DNA from: JABDBK01 sp964453575
GTDB lineage: Bacteria > Pseudomonadota > Gammaproteobacteria > DSM-16500
NCBI GenBank assembly: GCA_964453575.1
Contig: CAYVRW010000066.1
Coordinates: forward strand, 1-13,418
Direction: 5' to 3'
Length of the DNA: 13,418 bases
Shown: piece by piece, positions 7,389-13,418 of the stretch
Layout: every line of letters begins with the position of its first letter
Position numbering within the stretch: the first letter of the stretch is position 1
Notes under the pieces: model-generated
Databases searched by the model: none
What the model was told of the DNA's origin: nothing
The model's input: the letters and a program-made list of their open reading frames with translations, nothing else
Position numbers and translations under genes: made by a program

Positions 7389-8705
7389 CTATGTATTTTT
7401 AATTTTTTCACCCCAGGCCTTGGCCTTGGAAAGCAATGATGTTTCATCCAAAGTCAAAAGTTCACGGTTTTTCATAAGTTGTTTACCGGCAACCCATACA
7501 TGATCGACTTGTTGGCGTGAGGCTGCATAAACGATTTGAGAAATCGGGTGATAAAGCGGTTGTGTTTCAATATGGTCTAAATCAATGGCTACAAAATCGG
7601 CTGCTTTACCTTTTTCTAAGGAGCCTGTGATATGGTCTATGCCTAATGCTTTAGCACCATTAATAGTTGCCATTTTTAAAACATTTTCAGCCGATAAACT
7701 TTCGGGATTCAGCATATGAAGTTTTGCTAATAAAGATGCCGTGCGCATTTCATTAATCATGTTTAAATCATTGTTGCTAGCAGAGCTATCCGTACCAAGT
7801 GCTACGTTTAAGCCTATGGATTGCAGCTTTTCAACCGGACATACACCGCTTGCTAATTTCATATTAGAAAGAGGGCAGTGCACGATGTTAGGTTTGCCCT
7901 TGGCAAGTATTGCAAAATCTTGATCAGTTACTTGGGTCATATGAATAGCAATCATTTGCGGCGTCATATAACCTATTTTTTCTAAACGTTGCAGGGGGGT
8001 GAGCTTGGTTTCCGCAAGCGATTGTTGAACCTCATGGGCTGTTTCATTGACATGTATATTGATTTGTAATTGATAACGATCAGCCATTTCCTTGACACGT
8101 ATTAAAGCAGCTTCCGGCACGGTATAAATAGCATGCGCAGCCATCGTAGCATTGACCAAAGGATTATTTTTATAAGCTTGAATAAAATCTTCTGCTTTTG
8201 CTAATTCATCATCGAGATCTTTAGCCCAATTAGTGGGAAAAGTGATGACATGGGCACCGACTTTAGCGCGAATCCCTGCTTTTTCTGCTGCTTTTGCCGT
8301 ATCATGCATGAAAAAATACATTTCATTAAAGCAAGTTGTTCCTGAGCGAATTAATTCAGCAATCGCAAATTCCGTACCATCTCTTACAAAATCATGTCCT
8401 ACCCATTTCTTCTCAGCCGGCCAAATATGGTTGTTTAACCAATCCATCAGTGCTAAATCATCTGCAACACCACGTAAATACGTCATGCCAAGGTGGGTAT
8501 GGCCATTGATAAAGCCAGGAATAATCGCATGAGTGCGGTAATGATGGATGGATTTAGAAGTGTATTGTTGGGTTGCTTCTTTGCTGGGTAAAATATCTTT
8601 AATAACGCCCTGATCAATAATAAGTGCGTGATCTTTAAGAGTCCTATTGGTTTCTTCGCAAGTTACTATCCAAGAGGCATGAATAATATGGTCAACGTTT
8701 AACAT
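7389..8705 (-). CDS. mtaD: 5'-methylthioadenosine/S-adenosylhomocysteine deaminase (amidohydrolase)
   Basis: This is a metal-dependent amidohydrolase of the TRZ/ATZ/MtaD group, expected to deaminate the adenine ring of S-adenosylhomocysteine or methylthioadenosine and so help recycle by-products of SAM reactions. Metal ligands are visible: His69 and His71 in NGHTHLG, His218 in INIHVNET, and Asp306 in LGTDSSASNND. His255 is also conserved in this fold. The length of 438 fits the family. The exact substrate cannot be read from sequence, since guanine or chlorohydrolase-type relatives share these motifs. A weak AGAG site precedes the ATG. The gene lies 70 nt upstream of ndk, and a TAGAAT box with no good -35 lies in the short gap upstream of it. 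Confidence 0.9.
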   Translation of the reverse strand: MLNVDHIIHASWIVTCEETNRTLKDHALIIDQGVIKDILPSKEATQQYTSKSIHHYRTHAIIPGFINGHTHLGMTYLRGVADDLALMDWLNNHIWPAEKKWVGHDFVRDGTEFAIAELIRSGTTCFNEMYFFMHDTAKAAEKAGIRAKVGAHVITFPTNWAKDLDDELAKAEDFIQAYKNNPLVNATMAAHAIYTVPEAALIRVKEMADRYQLQINIHVNETAHEVQQSLAETKLTPLQRLEKIGYMTPQMIAIHMTQVTDQDFAILAKGKPNIVHCPLSNMKLASGVCPVEKLQSIGLNVALGTDSSASNNDLNMINEMRTASLLAKLHMLNPESLSAENVLKMATINGAKALGIDHITGSLEKGKAADFVAIDLDHIETQPLYHPISQIVYAASRQQVDHVWVAGKQLMKNRELLTLDETSLLSKAKAWGEKIKNT

Positions 8706-8775
8706 GGCTAATTCTCTATTTATTTGAAGTAGCCGTGTATTCTAAAGGTTTTTTAACTTTTTAAAAGACCTGTTT

Positions 8776-9468
8776 TTAACCTCTCCCCCTATGCTGCTTG
8801 CCCGAAAACCGCGTCATATGATCAGGAAAATGCCGTGCTTTATTTTGAGGATTTAAATTAATAATAATTTTTTTATGATGAGCGAGTTGTTGAAAAGGTT
8901 CGGGCGTGATTTGTTGTGGTTCTATCAGTCCCAATTTTAATGCATGTTTTTCCAGCGTTGTTTTATGAATATCATGAGGATCTTTATCTACCATAAAAAT
9001 CCATTTTTTGGCTTCAGGCCCTGCAAGTTCAAGTAACTCATGGACAAGATCTTTAATAGTGTTTTGAGTTATTTTTAAAGAAGCCTCAGTGACAGCCTCA
9101 TGCAATGCAAAACATTCTTGGAATTTTTCTGATTGAAACACATCATGTGCAGCTTTAATAATGTCTTTAGCATTGAAATCATATTGACTTAAAATTTCAC
9201 GTAAAGGTGCTAACATAGATGAATTAATATCAGGCAGTGGGGTAAATAAAAATCTTGTATCTGCATTACGTTGTTGATTCACGATGGCAGCTAAGACTAT
9301 ACACTGCTCATAATTATTCATACCGCCTGGTTTTGCTTTGATGACTTTTTTAGGTTTAGGCTTGGATGCTGTAACACTTTTTTTGGGAGAAGATTTTTTT
9401 GTAGTTTTTTTTGCGACGGTTTTCTTGGGTTTGGTCGTAGTTGTTTTTTTGCGGGCACGGTTTTTCAT
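8776..9468 (-). CDS. Unrecognised protein with histone-H1-like lysine-rich N-terminal tail
   Basis: I do not recognise this 230-residue protein as a named family. Residues 2-46 are almost only Lys, Thr, Ser, Pro, Ala and Val, with repeated KK pairs separated by Thr/Ser/Pro, like the tails of histone H1 or bacterial H1-like proteins. A predicted helical domain with hydrophobic spacing follows from about 50 to 165 (MNNYEQCIVLAAIV, IKDLVHELLELAG). The tail is again basic and His/Arg-rich (HHKK, GKQHRGRG). It has no signal peptide or membrane segment. Binding to nucleic acid is the natural inference, but there is no direct motif for it. The start is clear: ACGGAGG lies 6 nt upstream of the ATG. 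It lies 70 nt from mtaD and probably has its own promoter. Confidence 0.8.
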   Translation of the reverse strand: MKNRARKKTTTTKPKKTVAKKTTKKSSPKKSVTASKPKPKKVIKAKPGGMNNYEQCIVLAAIVNQQRNADTRFLFTPLPDINSSMLAPLREILSQYDFNAKDIIKAAHDVFQSEKFQECFALHEAVTEASLKITQNTIKDLVHELLELAGPEAKKWIFMVDKDPHDIHKTTLEKHALKLGLIEPQQITPEPFQQLAHHKKIIINLNPQNKARHFPDHMTRFSGKQHRGRG

Positions 9469-9471
9469 AAA

Positions 9472-9532
9472 AAACCTCCGTTAATGCTTACCCTATACTC
9501 ATATTATAACAAAATACTCGATACGGAGGTTT
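9472..9532. repeat. 10-bp inverted repeat spanning the ribosome binding site and promoter
   Basis: AAACCTCCGT at 9472-9481 is the exact reverse complement of ACGGAGGTTT at 9523-9532, with a 41-nt spacer. One arm is the ribosome binding site of the lysine-rich protein gene. The other overlaps the -35 region of its candidate promoter. A transcript starting further upstream would carry an arm able to cover the ribosome binding site. A transcript from the local TATAAT would not. Confidence 0.5.
9503..9531 (-). promoter_or_regulatory. Candidate promoter of the lysine-rich protein gene
   Basis: On the minus strand a perfect TATAAT lies at 9503-9508. The -35 position at 9526-9531 (AACCTC) is poor, with 17-bp spacing. 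Transcription would start near 9495, leaving a leader of about 27 nt that contains the ACGGAGG ribosome binding site. Confidence 0.45.
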
Positions 9533-9559
9533 GATGAGTTAACTACTTGATTGTTTTAG

Positions 9560-9574
9560 GATAATCAGATTATC
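9560..9574. repeat. 15-bp near-perfect palindrome between two hypothetical genes
   Basis: GATAATC-A-GATTATC is symmetric around base 9567. It lies just past the stop of the 78-residue gene and about 30 bp upstream of the -35 region of the lysine-rich gene. It could be an operator-like dyad, or a short hairpin with a 5-bp stem. No T-run follows on the minus strand. Confidence 0.35.
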
Positions 9575-9579
9575 TTGTT

Positions 9580-9816
9580 TCACCGATGGGGAGCATGATG
9601 ATGGGATTGTTCTGTTGTTCGAGTAAGCTTAGGTTGTTGCCTAATTTGTTTGTGAAAATCATATTTAGCTTGCTCAATACTATTTTGATGTCCTTGTTCC
9701 GCCAAGCCTAATTGTTCTTCTTTAATTTTTCCTAGGGCTTCTTCTGGATTAAGCATAACTTTCACAAAAACCAATCCTAATAAGATATTCGCCGTTCCTG
9801 TGTTTCTTAGATTCAT
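9580..9816 (-). CDS. Small unrecognised protein (78 residues)
   Basis: The protein has a short hydrophobic N-terminal segment (about 8-20, TANILLGLVFVKVML). A charged helical, Gln/Glu-rich middle follows, and it ends in a His-rich tail (SHHHAPHR). The hydrophobic part may anchor it to the membrane or act as an uncleaved signal. The frame is open from a TTG at 9834, but the ATG at 9816 is chosen because AAGGA lies 7 nt before it. A good promoter lies just upstream, which argues that this is a real gene. No family was recognised. Confidence 0.65.
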   Translation of the reverse strand: MNLRNTGTANILLGLVFVKVMLNPEEALGKIKEEQLGLAEQGHQNSIEQAKYDFHKQIRQQPKLTRTTEQSHHHAPHR

Positions 9817-9845
9817 GAGACTGTCCTTATTCAATAAAATCGTAG

Positions 9846-9874
9846 ATCGTAATCAGATAATGGAAGATCGTCAA
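9846..9874 (-). promoter_or_regulatory. Sigma-70-type promoter of the 78-residue gene
   Basis: On the minus strand TTGACG (9869-9874) is followed after exactly 17 bp by TACGAT (9846-9851). The -35 box matches the consensus in five of six positions and the -10 box in four. Transcription would start about 24 to 28 nt before the ATG at 9816. It lies downstream of the rloB stop, so the small gene can be expressed separately from the defence pair. Confidence 0.55.
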
Positions 9875-9922
9875 CTTGTTTTCAAGAACTCCCCTTTCCC
9901 GGAGTGCTTTTTATCGATATCC

Positions 9923-10595
9923 TTACTTTTGAAGTCTTATTAAAAATTCAACCAACTCATGAACGTTCGTGGATGGATTCGTAGAGTTAGTTGAAGAATT
10001 GTATTTCTGTAGTTGTTTTGCATGCTTAATTGCCATTTCAAGATTGTTAATTATGTCGTCAAACCAATCAATGGTATTTTTCTTGTATGAAGAAAGATGT
10101 TTACACAAGTCAGTAGTGAGATTGTCTCCTGCTGACTTGGTTCCGCTAGCGCTATAGGATTTCGTGGTATAGCAAAAGTGCAACAGTAACCATATTTCAT
10201 AGCAAGGTGTTGATGTGATAGCTTTGTAGATAGGTTTGCTTTTGTCATTGCGCTTTGGTCTAAACTCATTTAGCCTGTTTAGCGCGCGCTCAAAACTTTC
10301 ATGAGTATCACGATCAAATACGCAGGCCACATGGTCAATGTCAGGAGTATTTTTAGCCATTTCTATAGCGTGGTTAACTACGCTAATAGGTGCGGAGCCT
10401 TCACTAGGTACTACGATAACGTTTGCAGTATTCAGCCTGAAATGTTTTTTTAACTCTTTAAAATATGAGGATGAACTTTTTACTATCTTCACAGACAATG
10501 GCTATTGTCGCATAAGGCGATTTTTTCGCTTTAGTACGAGCAAGATCTTTTGTTTTGAGAAATTTTTTCTTCTTGAATAGTTGATCCGAACTCAC
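9923..10595 (-). pseudogene. rloB: RloB-family Toprim-like protein, frameshifted at a five-A run
   Basis: RloB is the presumed nuclease partner of an ABC-type ATPase in phage-defence pairs (RloA/RloB; AbiL-type). The gene starts with GTG at 10595, 13 nt after the ATPase stop, with CGGAG as ribosome binding site. It reads through a basic N-terminus to ATIAIVCEDS and then runs out of frame to a stop at 10458-10460. One base too many in the run of A's (T's at 10477-10481 on the plus strand) explains this. With four A's the frame continues as CEDSKSSSSYFKEL for 223 residues to the stop at 9923. The second part carries the acidic motif VFDRD and the family-typical STPCYEIWLLLHF. The apparent start of the downstream frame (TTG at 10498) has no ribosome binding site. 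Disruption, sequencing error and frameshift-controlled expression all remain possible. Confidence 0.8.
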
Positions 10596-10608
10596 GTCTT
10601 TTTCTCCG

Positions 10609-11871
10609 TTATAAATTAAACTCACCAAAGAAAGGTAATGCGCCATAGCGGCCTAGTAGGTAACCCCTTTCAAGTGCTTCGCCTTTTCTGGGGCTAAAAT
10701 CCGTTAGTGGGTAGAGACGTGATGCTTGCTCCTGGTCTTTTTCCATAAACCAAATTTGATCGCGGCGAAATAATTCGCCATCTAACAAAGATGTATTATG
10801 TGTCGTGAAAATTAACTGCGCGTGATTTTTATTTAGATCGGCATTTTGGATAAGGCTAACTAAAAAACGTACCATTTTTTGATGCAAACTGCTATCTAGC
10901 TCATCGACAATTAATATTTTTCCATTTCGTAGCACATCAAGGATGGGCCCAGCATACGCAAATAACTTTTGTGTTCCATGTGACTCCTCTTCGAGTGTAA
11001 GCTCAACAGGATTATTTTTGTTGTCTTGATGAACAAGTGTTGCGCTAGGAATTTCGGCTTCCTGTCTGCTTTCGATTGCAGCTGCTCCAGGCTCTAGACG
11101 CACTTGTACTTGTTGACCTTTTTGTACTTTGACTTGTACATCTGTAATTCCCAAGTCTGCAGCTTGTAAAAGTTCGACAATTCTCGATTTATCTACGTCA
11201 TTCTTAACACATTCCATGGTATAGAATGGGAGAGGGGATGTATTGCTTCCAATGATAATTAGTTTATTCACAAACCAATTAAAAATGGGACGAAGTTGTT
11301 CGCAATTAAGATTGACCGCTGCTGAAAGAAACAGCGCATTCCCACGCGTAGACTCACTCCACAAATGGCGCTGTTTCCCACCTAAAAAATGAGTGCCGAA
11401 ATACCAAGCATCTTTGCCTTTTTTAGAATCATATTTTCTTTCAAACCAGCGCTGCGCTTTGCGTTCTACATAAACGAGTAGCCATTCTTTTGTGACGCGA
11501 GTTGCATTTAGTTCAAAGCCATATTGATATCGCACGCCATCTTCAGTAATGGTTACTTCAAATTCAGTGGGTTCGTTCACGGTTTTTGAATCAAATCGGA
11601 ATGGTGAGATATTTAATGTTTGTCCTTCACGGATGCTAACGGCAGAGGTTTCTACCATGCTTCGCATGAATGCTAGCGCTAAAATTAAATTGCTCTTGCC
11701 GCTGGCATTTGCTCCATATAATACCGCTGTACGCACTAATTGAGGCAACCCAGGGATCCCAGTATGCATACAGTTAGAAGCCTGATGAGTGGCGTCTCTA
11801 GTTGCTGCCATGCTCAATGTTTGGTTTTCTCTAATTGAGCGGTAATTTGCAACATTAAATTGAATTAACAT
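10609..11871 (-). CDS. rloA: RloA-like AAA/ABC-type ATPase of a defence pair
   Basis: This is a 420-residue ATP-binding protein of the AAA_15/AAA_21 group, related to RloA, AbiLi and the ATPase of PARIS-like systems. It begins with the typical VANYRSIRENQTLSM. Walker A is YGANASGKSN with GxxxxGKS at 53-60. An ABC-like signature ESHGTQ lies near 296-301. Walker B is ILIVDELDSSLH with Asp323-Glu324, and the switch His358 is in FTTHNT. All catalytic elements are intact. By analogy the ATPase senses infection and controls its Toprim-like partner RloB, which is encoded directly downstream. The partner is frameshifted here, so the system may be inactive. No strong ribosome binding site precedes the ATG. 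Other members of the OLD/AbiEii-like ATPase set are possible, but the RloB neighbour supports this assignment. Confidence 0.88.
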   Translation of the reverse strand: MLIQFNVANYRSIRENQTLSMAATRDATHQASNCMHTGIPGLPQLVRTAVLYGANASGKSNLILALAFMRSMVETSAVSIREGQTLNISPFRFDSKTVNEPTEFEVTITEDGVRYQYGFELNATRVTKEWLLVYVERKAQRWFERKYDSKKGKDAWYFGTHFLGGKQRHLWSESTRGNALFLSAAVNLNCEQLRPIFNWFVNKLIIIGSNTSPLPFYTMECVKNDVDKSRIVELLQAADLGITDVQVKVQKGQQVQVRLEPGAAAIESRQEAEIPSATLVHQDNKNNPVELTLEEESHGTQKLFAYAGPILDVLRNGKILIVDELDSSLHQKMVRFLVSLIQNADLNKNHAQLIFTTHNTSLLDGELFRRDQIWFMEKDQEQASRLYPLTDFSPRKGEALERGYLLGRYGALPFFGEFNL

Positions 11872-11896
11872 GGCTTATTTTCACTATTTATGAATA

Positions 11897-11926
11897 ATAA
11901 TATGAATTATTGCATATTTTACGCAA
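11897..11926 (-). promoter_or_regulatory. Candidate promoter of the rloA-rloB pair
   Basis: On the minus strand TTGCGT (11921-11926) and TATTAT (11897-11902) are separated by 18 bp, giving a leader of about 20 nt before the rloA ATG. It sits in a very AT-rich 192-nt region (11872-12063) where near-matches to a -10 box are frequent by chance. Nothing else gene-like is visible in that region. Confidence 0.4.
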
Positions 11927-12031
11927 AAATGCACTTTATTTTTTATATTTAATGAAAATATAAGATTTTTTAATAAGTTAAGTCTGGACAGTGTCACGAA
12001 TGTGGCTAAACTATTGCTTGATACAGTATTT

Positions 12032-12070
12032 TCCTTGAAATTTCGGTGAGCAATGCTGATTTTTCAAGGA
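12032..12070. repeat. 9-bp inverted repeat overlapping the acetyltransferase stop codon
   Basis: TCCTTGAAA at 12032-12040 is the exact reverse complement of 12062-12070. A nested AGCA/TGCT pair lies at the centre. The acetyltransferase stop (12064-12066) is inside one arm. The stem is followed by AAAATACTG on the minus strand, so a U-tract is missing. It may act as an imperfect terminator or transcript end for the acetyltransferase gene. Confidence 0.4.
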
Positions 12071-12570
12071 TTAATTGCGAGTAGGTAAGCTGTCCCATCG
12101 GGAGTATCTATCATTTCTACAAATTTAAATCCGACTTTTTCATAACACCTAAGCGCACGTTTGTTGTCAGGATCAACATCGACAATGATTTTATGAATAC
12201 TGGGATTTGAATGTAATAATTGCTTTAAAAAAGCGAGAATCATTTCTGTTCCATAACCGCGATTGATGCAGTCTTCTTCGCCGATAAATTGATCAATACC
12301 CACAGTGCCTTCTGTTTCATTCGGCCACCATCCATCGCCAACCCGGGCTGCATGATAATATTGAATAAAGCCAATAGCTTTATCATTAAAGTAAACGATA
12401 AAAGGAACTACCACCGTATCACCTATTCTTGCTCTATATTTGATTTTAATCTCATCATGCGTAAGATGATCATTCCACCATTCTTTAACATGTGGTTTAT
12501 CCAGCCATTGACAAAGTAAATCGAGATCGTTTTCTTGTAATGGTTTGAAAGAAAAATTAATTATTGCCAC
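12064..12570 (-). CDS. GNAT-family N-acetyltransferase, AAC(6')-like
   Basis: This is a 168-residue acetyl-CoA-dependent acetyltransferase. The acetyl-CoA loop lies near 104-109 (NRGYGTE, a variant of the Q/RxxGxG/A motif). The C-terminal part DVDPDNKRALRCYEKVGF is the usual GNAT motif B. The overall pattern closely resembles AAC(6')-Ib-type aminoglycoside acetyltransferases: QWLDKPHVKEWW near the start, GIDQFIGEED in the middle, and TPDGTAYLL at the end. Many chromosomal relatives with this pattern do not act on aminoglycosides, so the substrate is left open. The start is GTG, with only a weak AAGAG site. It is divergent from the F-box-like gene across 68 nt. Confidence 0.85.
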   Translation of the reverse strand: MAIINFSFKPLQENDLDLLCQWLDKPHVKEWWNDHLTHDEIKIKYRARIGDTVVVPFIVYFNDKAIGFIQYYHAARVGDGWWPNETEGTVGIDQFIGEEDCINRGYGTEMILAFLKQLLHSNPSIHKIIVDVDPDNKRALRCYEKVGFKFVEMIDTPDGTAYLLAINP

Positions 12571-12638
12571 TATTTGCTCTTTTTAAATTGAAAGGTAGTA
12601 AAGTATATTATAGACATAAGCCGTTTCTAAGGATAGTT

Positions 12639-13418
12639 ATGCAAAATCGCACTTCAGTAAATCTAGAAAATTTTCCAAAGGAAATTATTAGTAAAATTGC
12701 AAAAGATAGCAGCAGCGAACAACAACTTTTATTAACTTCCAAATCACTCGAATATGCATTACAGACAACTTCTCCTACTATTCGTATAGGCCAATACGTT
12801 TTTAATAAACTTCTTTTCGAAAAAATAACAACTCCTCGCAATAAATTAGATCCCTATATGACTTATACGGTAAATGCTGAAGGATGCATTAACAAAATTA
12901 AATTTCATAATGATTTTTATAAAAAAGACCAACTCGTTTGTCAAATGATGGAAGATAAGGGATTTTATAAGCTCATTAGTACCTTTTGTCCTCGGGAATG
13001 TAAAAGCTTAAAGCGACCTATGAGAATCATGCGGGGTATATTAGGAGGAACCCTAGGATTGATTGCTTCATGTATTTCTTTTGCTATTGTTTTTCCTATC
13101 GCTCTTACAGCCAGTACATTAGTAGGATTCTTCTTACCATTAAAGATGGCAGATCCGATCAGCGTATTATGTTTACCAAAATGTATTTTTAATTCTACTA
13201 TTAAAAGTGTGTATACGAGCTATGAATCTTCTTCACAGACATTAAAAGGAGTATTGCTTGTATGTAGTCTATGCCCTTTATTAGACATGCTAATCTGGTG
13301 CGCGACGCCCCTTTCTCTATTTGCAGGTTATGATGACCCATGGAAACGCTTAAAAAATGGTCAGAATCAAACTTTCATGGATATTACATTAAATTGGAGA
13401 AAAAAACATAAAAAGCCA
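12639..13418 (+). CDS. F-box-like membrane protein, candidate secreted effector (partial, 3' end outside window)
   Basis: The frame is open for 260 codons from an ATG with AAGGA 5 nt upstream and leaves the window without a stop. Residues 9-41 (NLENFPKEIISKI, then LLLTSKSLEYAL) fit the F-box pattern: L..(L/F)P.E(I/L)(I/L)..I, then a hydrophobic core and (S/C)K. A soluble part with many Lys and Phe follows. A long hydrophobic stretch at 133-168 may form one helix or a hairpin. A second hydrophobic stretch lies at 204-230, before a basic segment (KNWRKKHKK-like at the end). It is Cys-rich (Cys117, 121, 145, 178, 182, 209, 212, 221). Bacterial F-box proteins are known as type IV effectors in Legionella and Coxiella that engage host SCF ubiquitin ligases. 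The role here is inferred. It is the only plus-strand gene in the window. Confidence 0.8.
   Translation, partial: MQNRTSVNLENFPKEIISKIAKDSSSEQQLLLTSKSLEYALQTTSPTIRIGQYVFNKLLFEKITTPRNKLDPYMTYTVNAEGCINKIKFHNDFYKKDQLVCQMMEDKGFYKLISTFCPRECKSLKRPMRIMRGILGGTLGLIASCISFAIVFPIALTASTLVGFFLPLKMADPISVLCLPKCIFNSTIKSVYTSYESSSQTLKGVLLVCSLCPLLDMLIWCATPLSLFAGYDDPWKRLKNGQNQTFMDITLNWRKKHKKP

Noticed and set aside
7319..7447. 43-codon N-terminal extension of ndk
   Set aside because: It overlaps the end of mtaD and has no family similarity. A strong ribosome binding site and promoter place the ndk start at 7318.
8746..8771. AGGT...ACCT AT-rich hairpin after the lysine-rich protein gene as a terminator
   Set aside because: The stem has a mismatch and is nearly all A-T, and only a three-T run follows on the minus strand. 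Too weak to annotate.
9888..9910. ACTCC...GGAGT stem followed by GCTTTTTAT as a terminator
   Set aside because: The T-run follows the stem only on the plus strand, where no gene is present. The stem is only 5 bp.
9923..10498. Downstream rloB frame as an independent 191-residue gene
   Set aside because: Its only start here is a TTG with no ribosome binding site, and the missing N-terminal motif is found in the adjoining frame. A frameshifted single gene explains both parts.
12608..12841. 77-codon minus-strand open frame
   Set aside because: It lies antisense to the F-box-like gene, has no ribosome binding site and shows no protein-like features.
1..13418. tRNA, rRNA, CRISPR array, insertion sequence or phage attachment site
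   Set aside because: No cloverleaf, conserved rRNA segment, regularly spaced direct repeats, transposase or integrase frame, or paired terminal repeats were seen by reading. An automated scan was not possible.

Overview
The window looks like a chromosomal segment of an AT-leaning gammaproteobacterium, most likely from Legionellales (Coxiellaceae or a relative). The evidence is the core gene order ndk-rlmN-rodZ-hisS-yfgM-bamB-der and the absence of ispG from its usual place between rodZ and hisS. Legionella and Coxiella make isoprenoids through mevalonate and lack ispG. An F-box-like membrane protein at the right edge resembles effector genes of intracellular bacteria of this order. The taxonomic call is an inference, because no marker search could be run.

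Region 1 (1-7318, all minus strand) is a conserved housekeeping cluster. It reads from right to left: ndk (nucleotide balance), rlmN (rRNA/tRNA methylation), rodZ (cell shape), hisS (tRNA charging), yfgM (periplasmic chaperone partner), bamB (outer-membrane protein assembly) and der (ribosome assembly). Gaps are mostly 1 to 57 nt, with TAATG coupling between ndk and rlmN. A larger 129-nt gap precedes rodZ, where pilF often lies. An extended -10 promoter sits in front of ndk. A 14-bp perfect palindrome lies beyond der. RodZ has lost its normal C-terminal domain.

Region 2 (7389-9816, minus) holds mtaD, an MTA/SAH-type deaminase, then an unrecognised protein with a histone-H1-like lysine tail, then a 78-residue unrecognised protein. 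The last two each appear to have their own promoter.

Region 3 (9923-11871, minus) is a two-gene ATPase plus Toprim-like defence pair of the RloA/RloB (AbiL-like) type. The ATPase is intact. The rloB reading frame is broken by one extra base in a five-A run: four A's would restore a 223-residue RloB with its family motifs. This is either a recent inactivation, a sequencing error, or a slippery switch.

Region 4 (12064-13418) has a GNAT acetyltransferase related to AAC(6') enzymes (minus). Divergent from it is a plus-strand gene that leaves the window open. It encodes an F-box-like N-terminus followed by hydrophobic membrane segments and is a candidate secreted effector.

No rRNA, tRNA, CRISPR array, integrase or transposase was seen. 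No gene-free stretch exceeds 300 nt; the longest is 11872-12063, an AT-rich region holding the rloA promoter.
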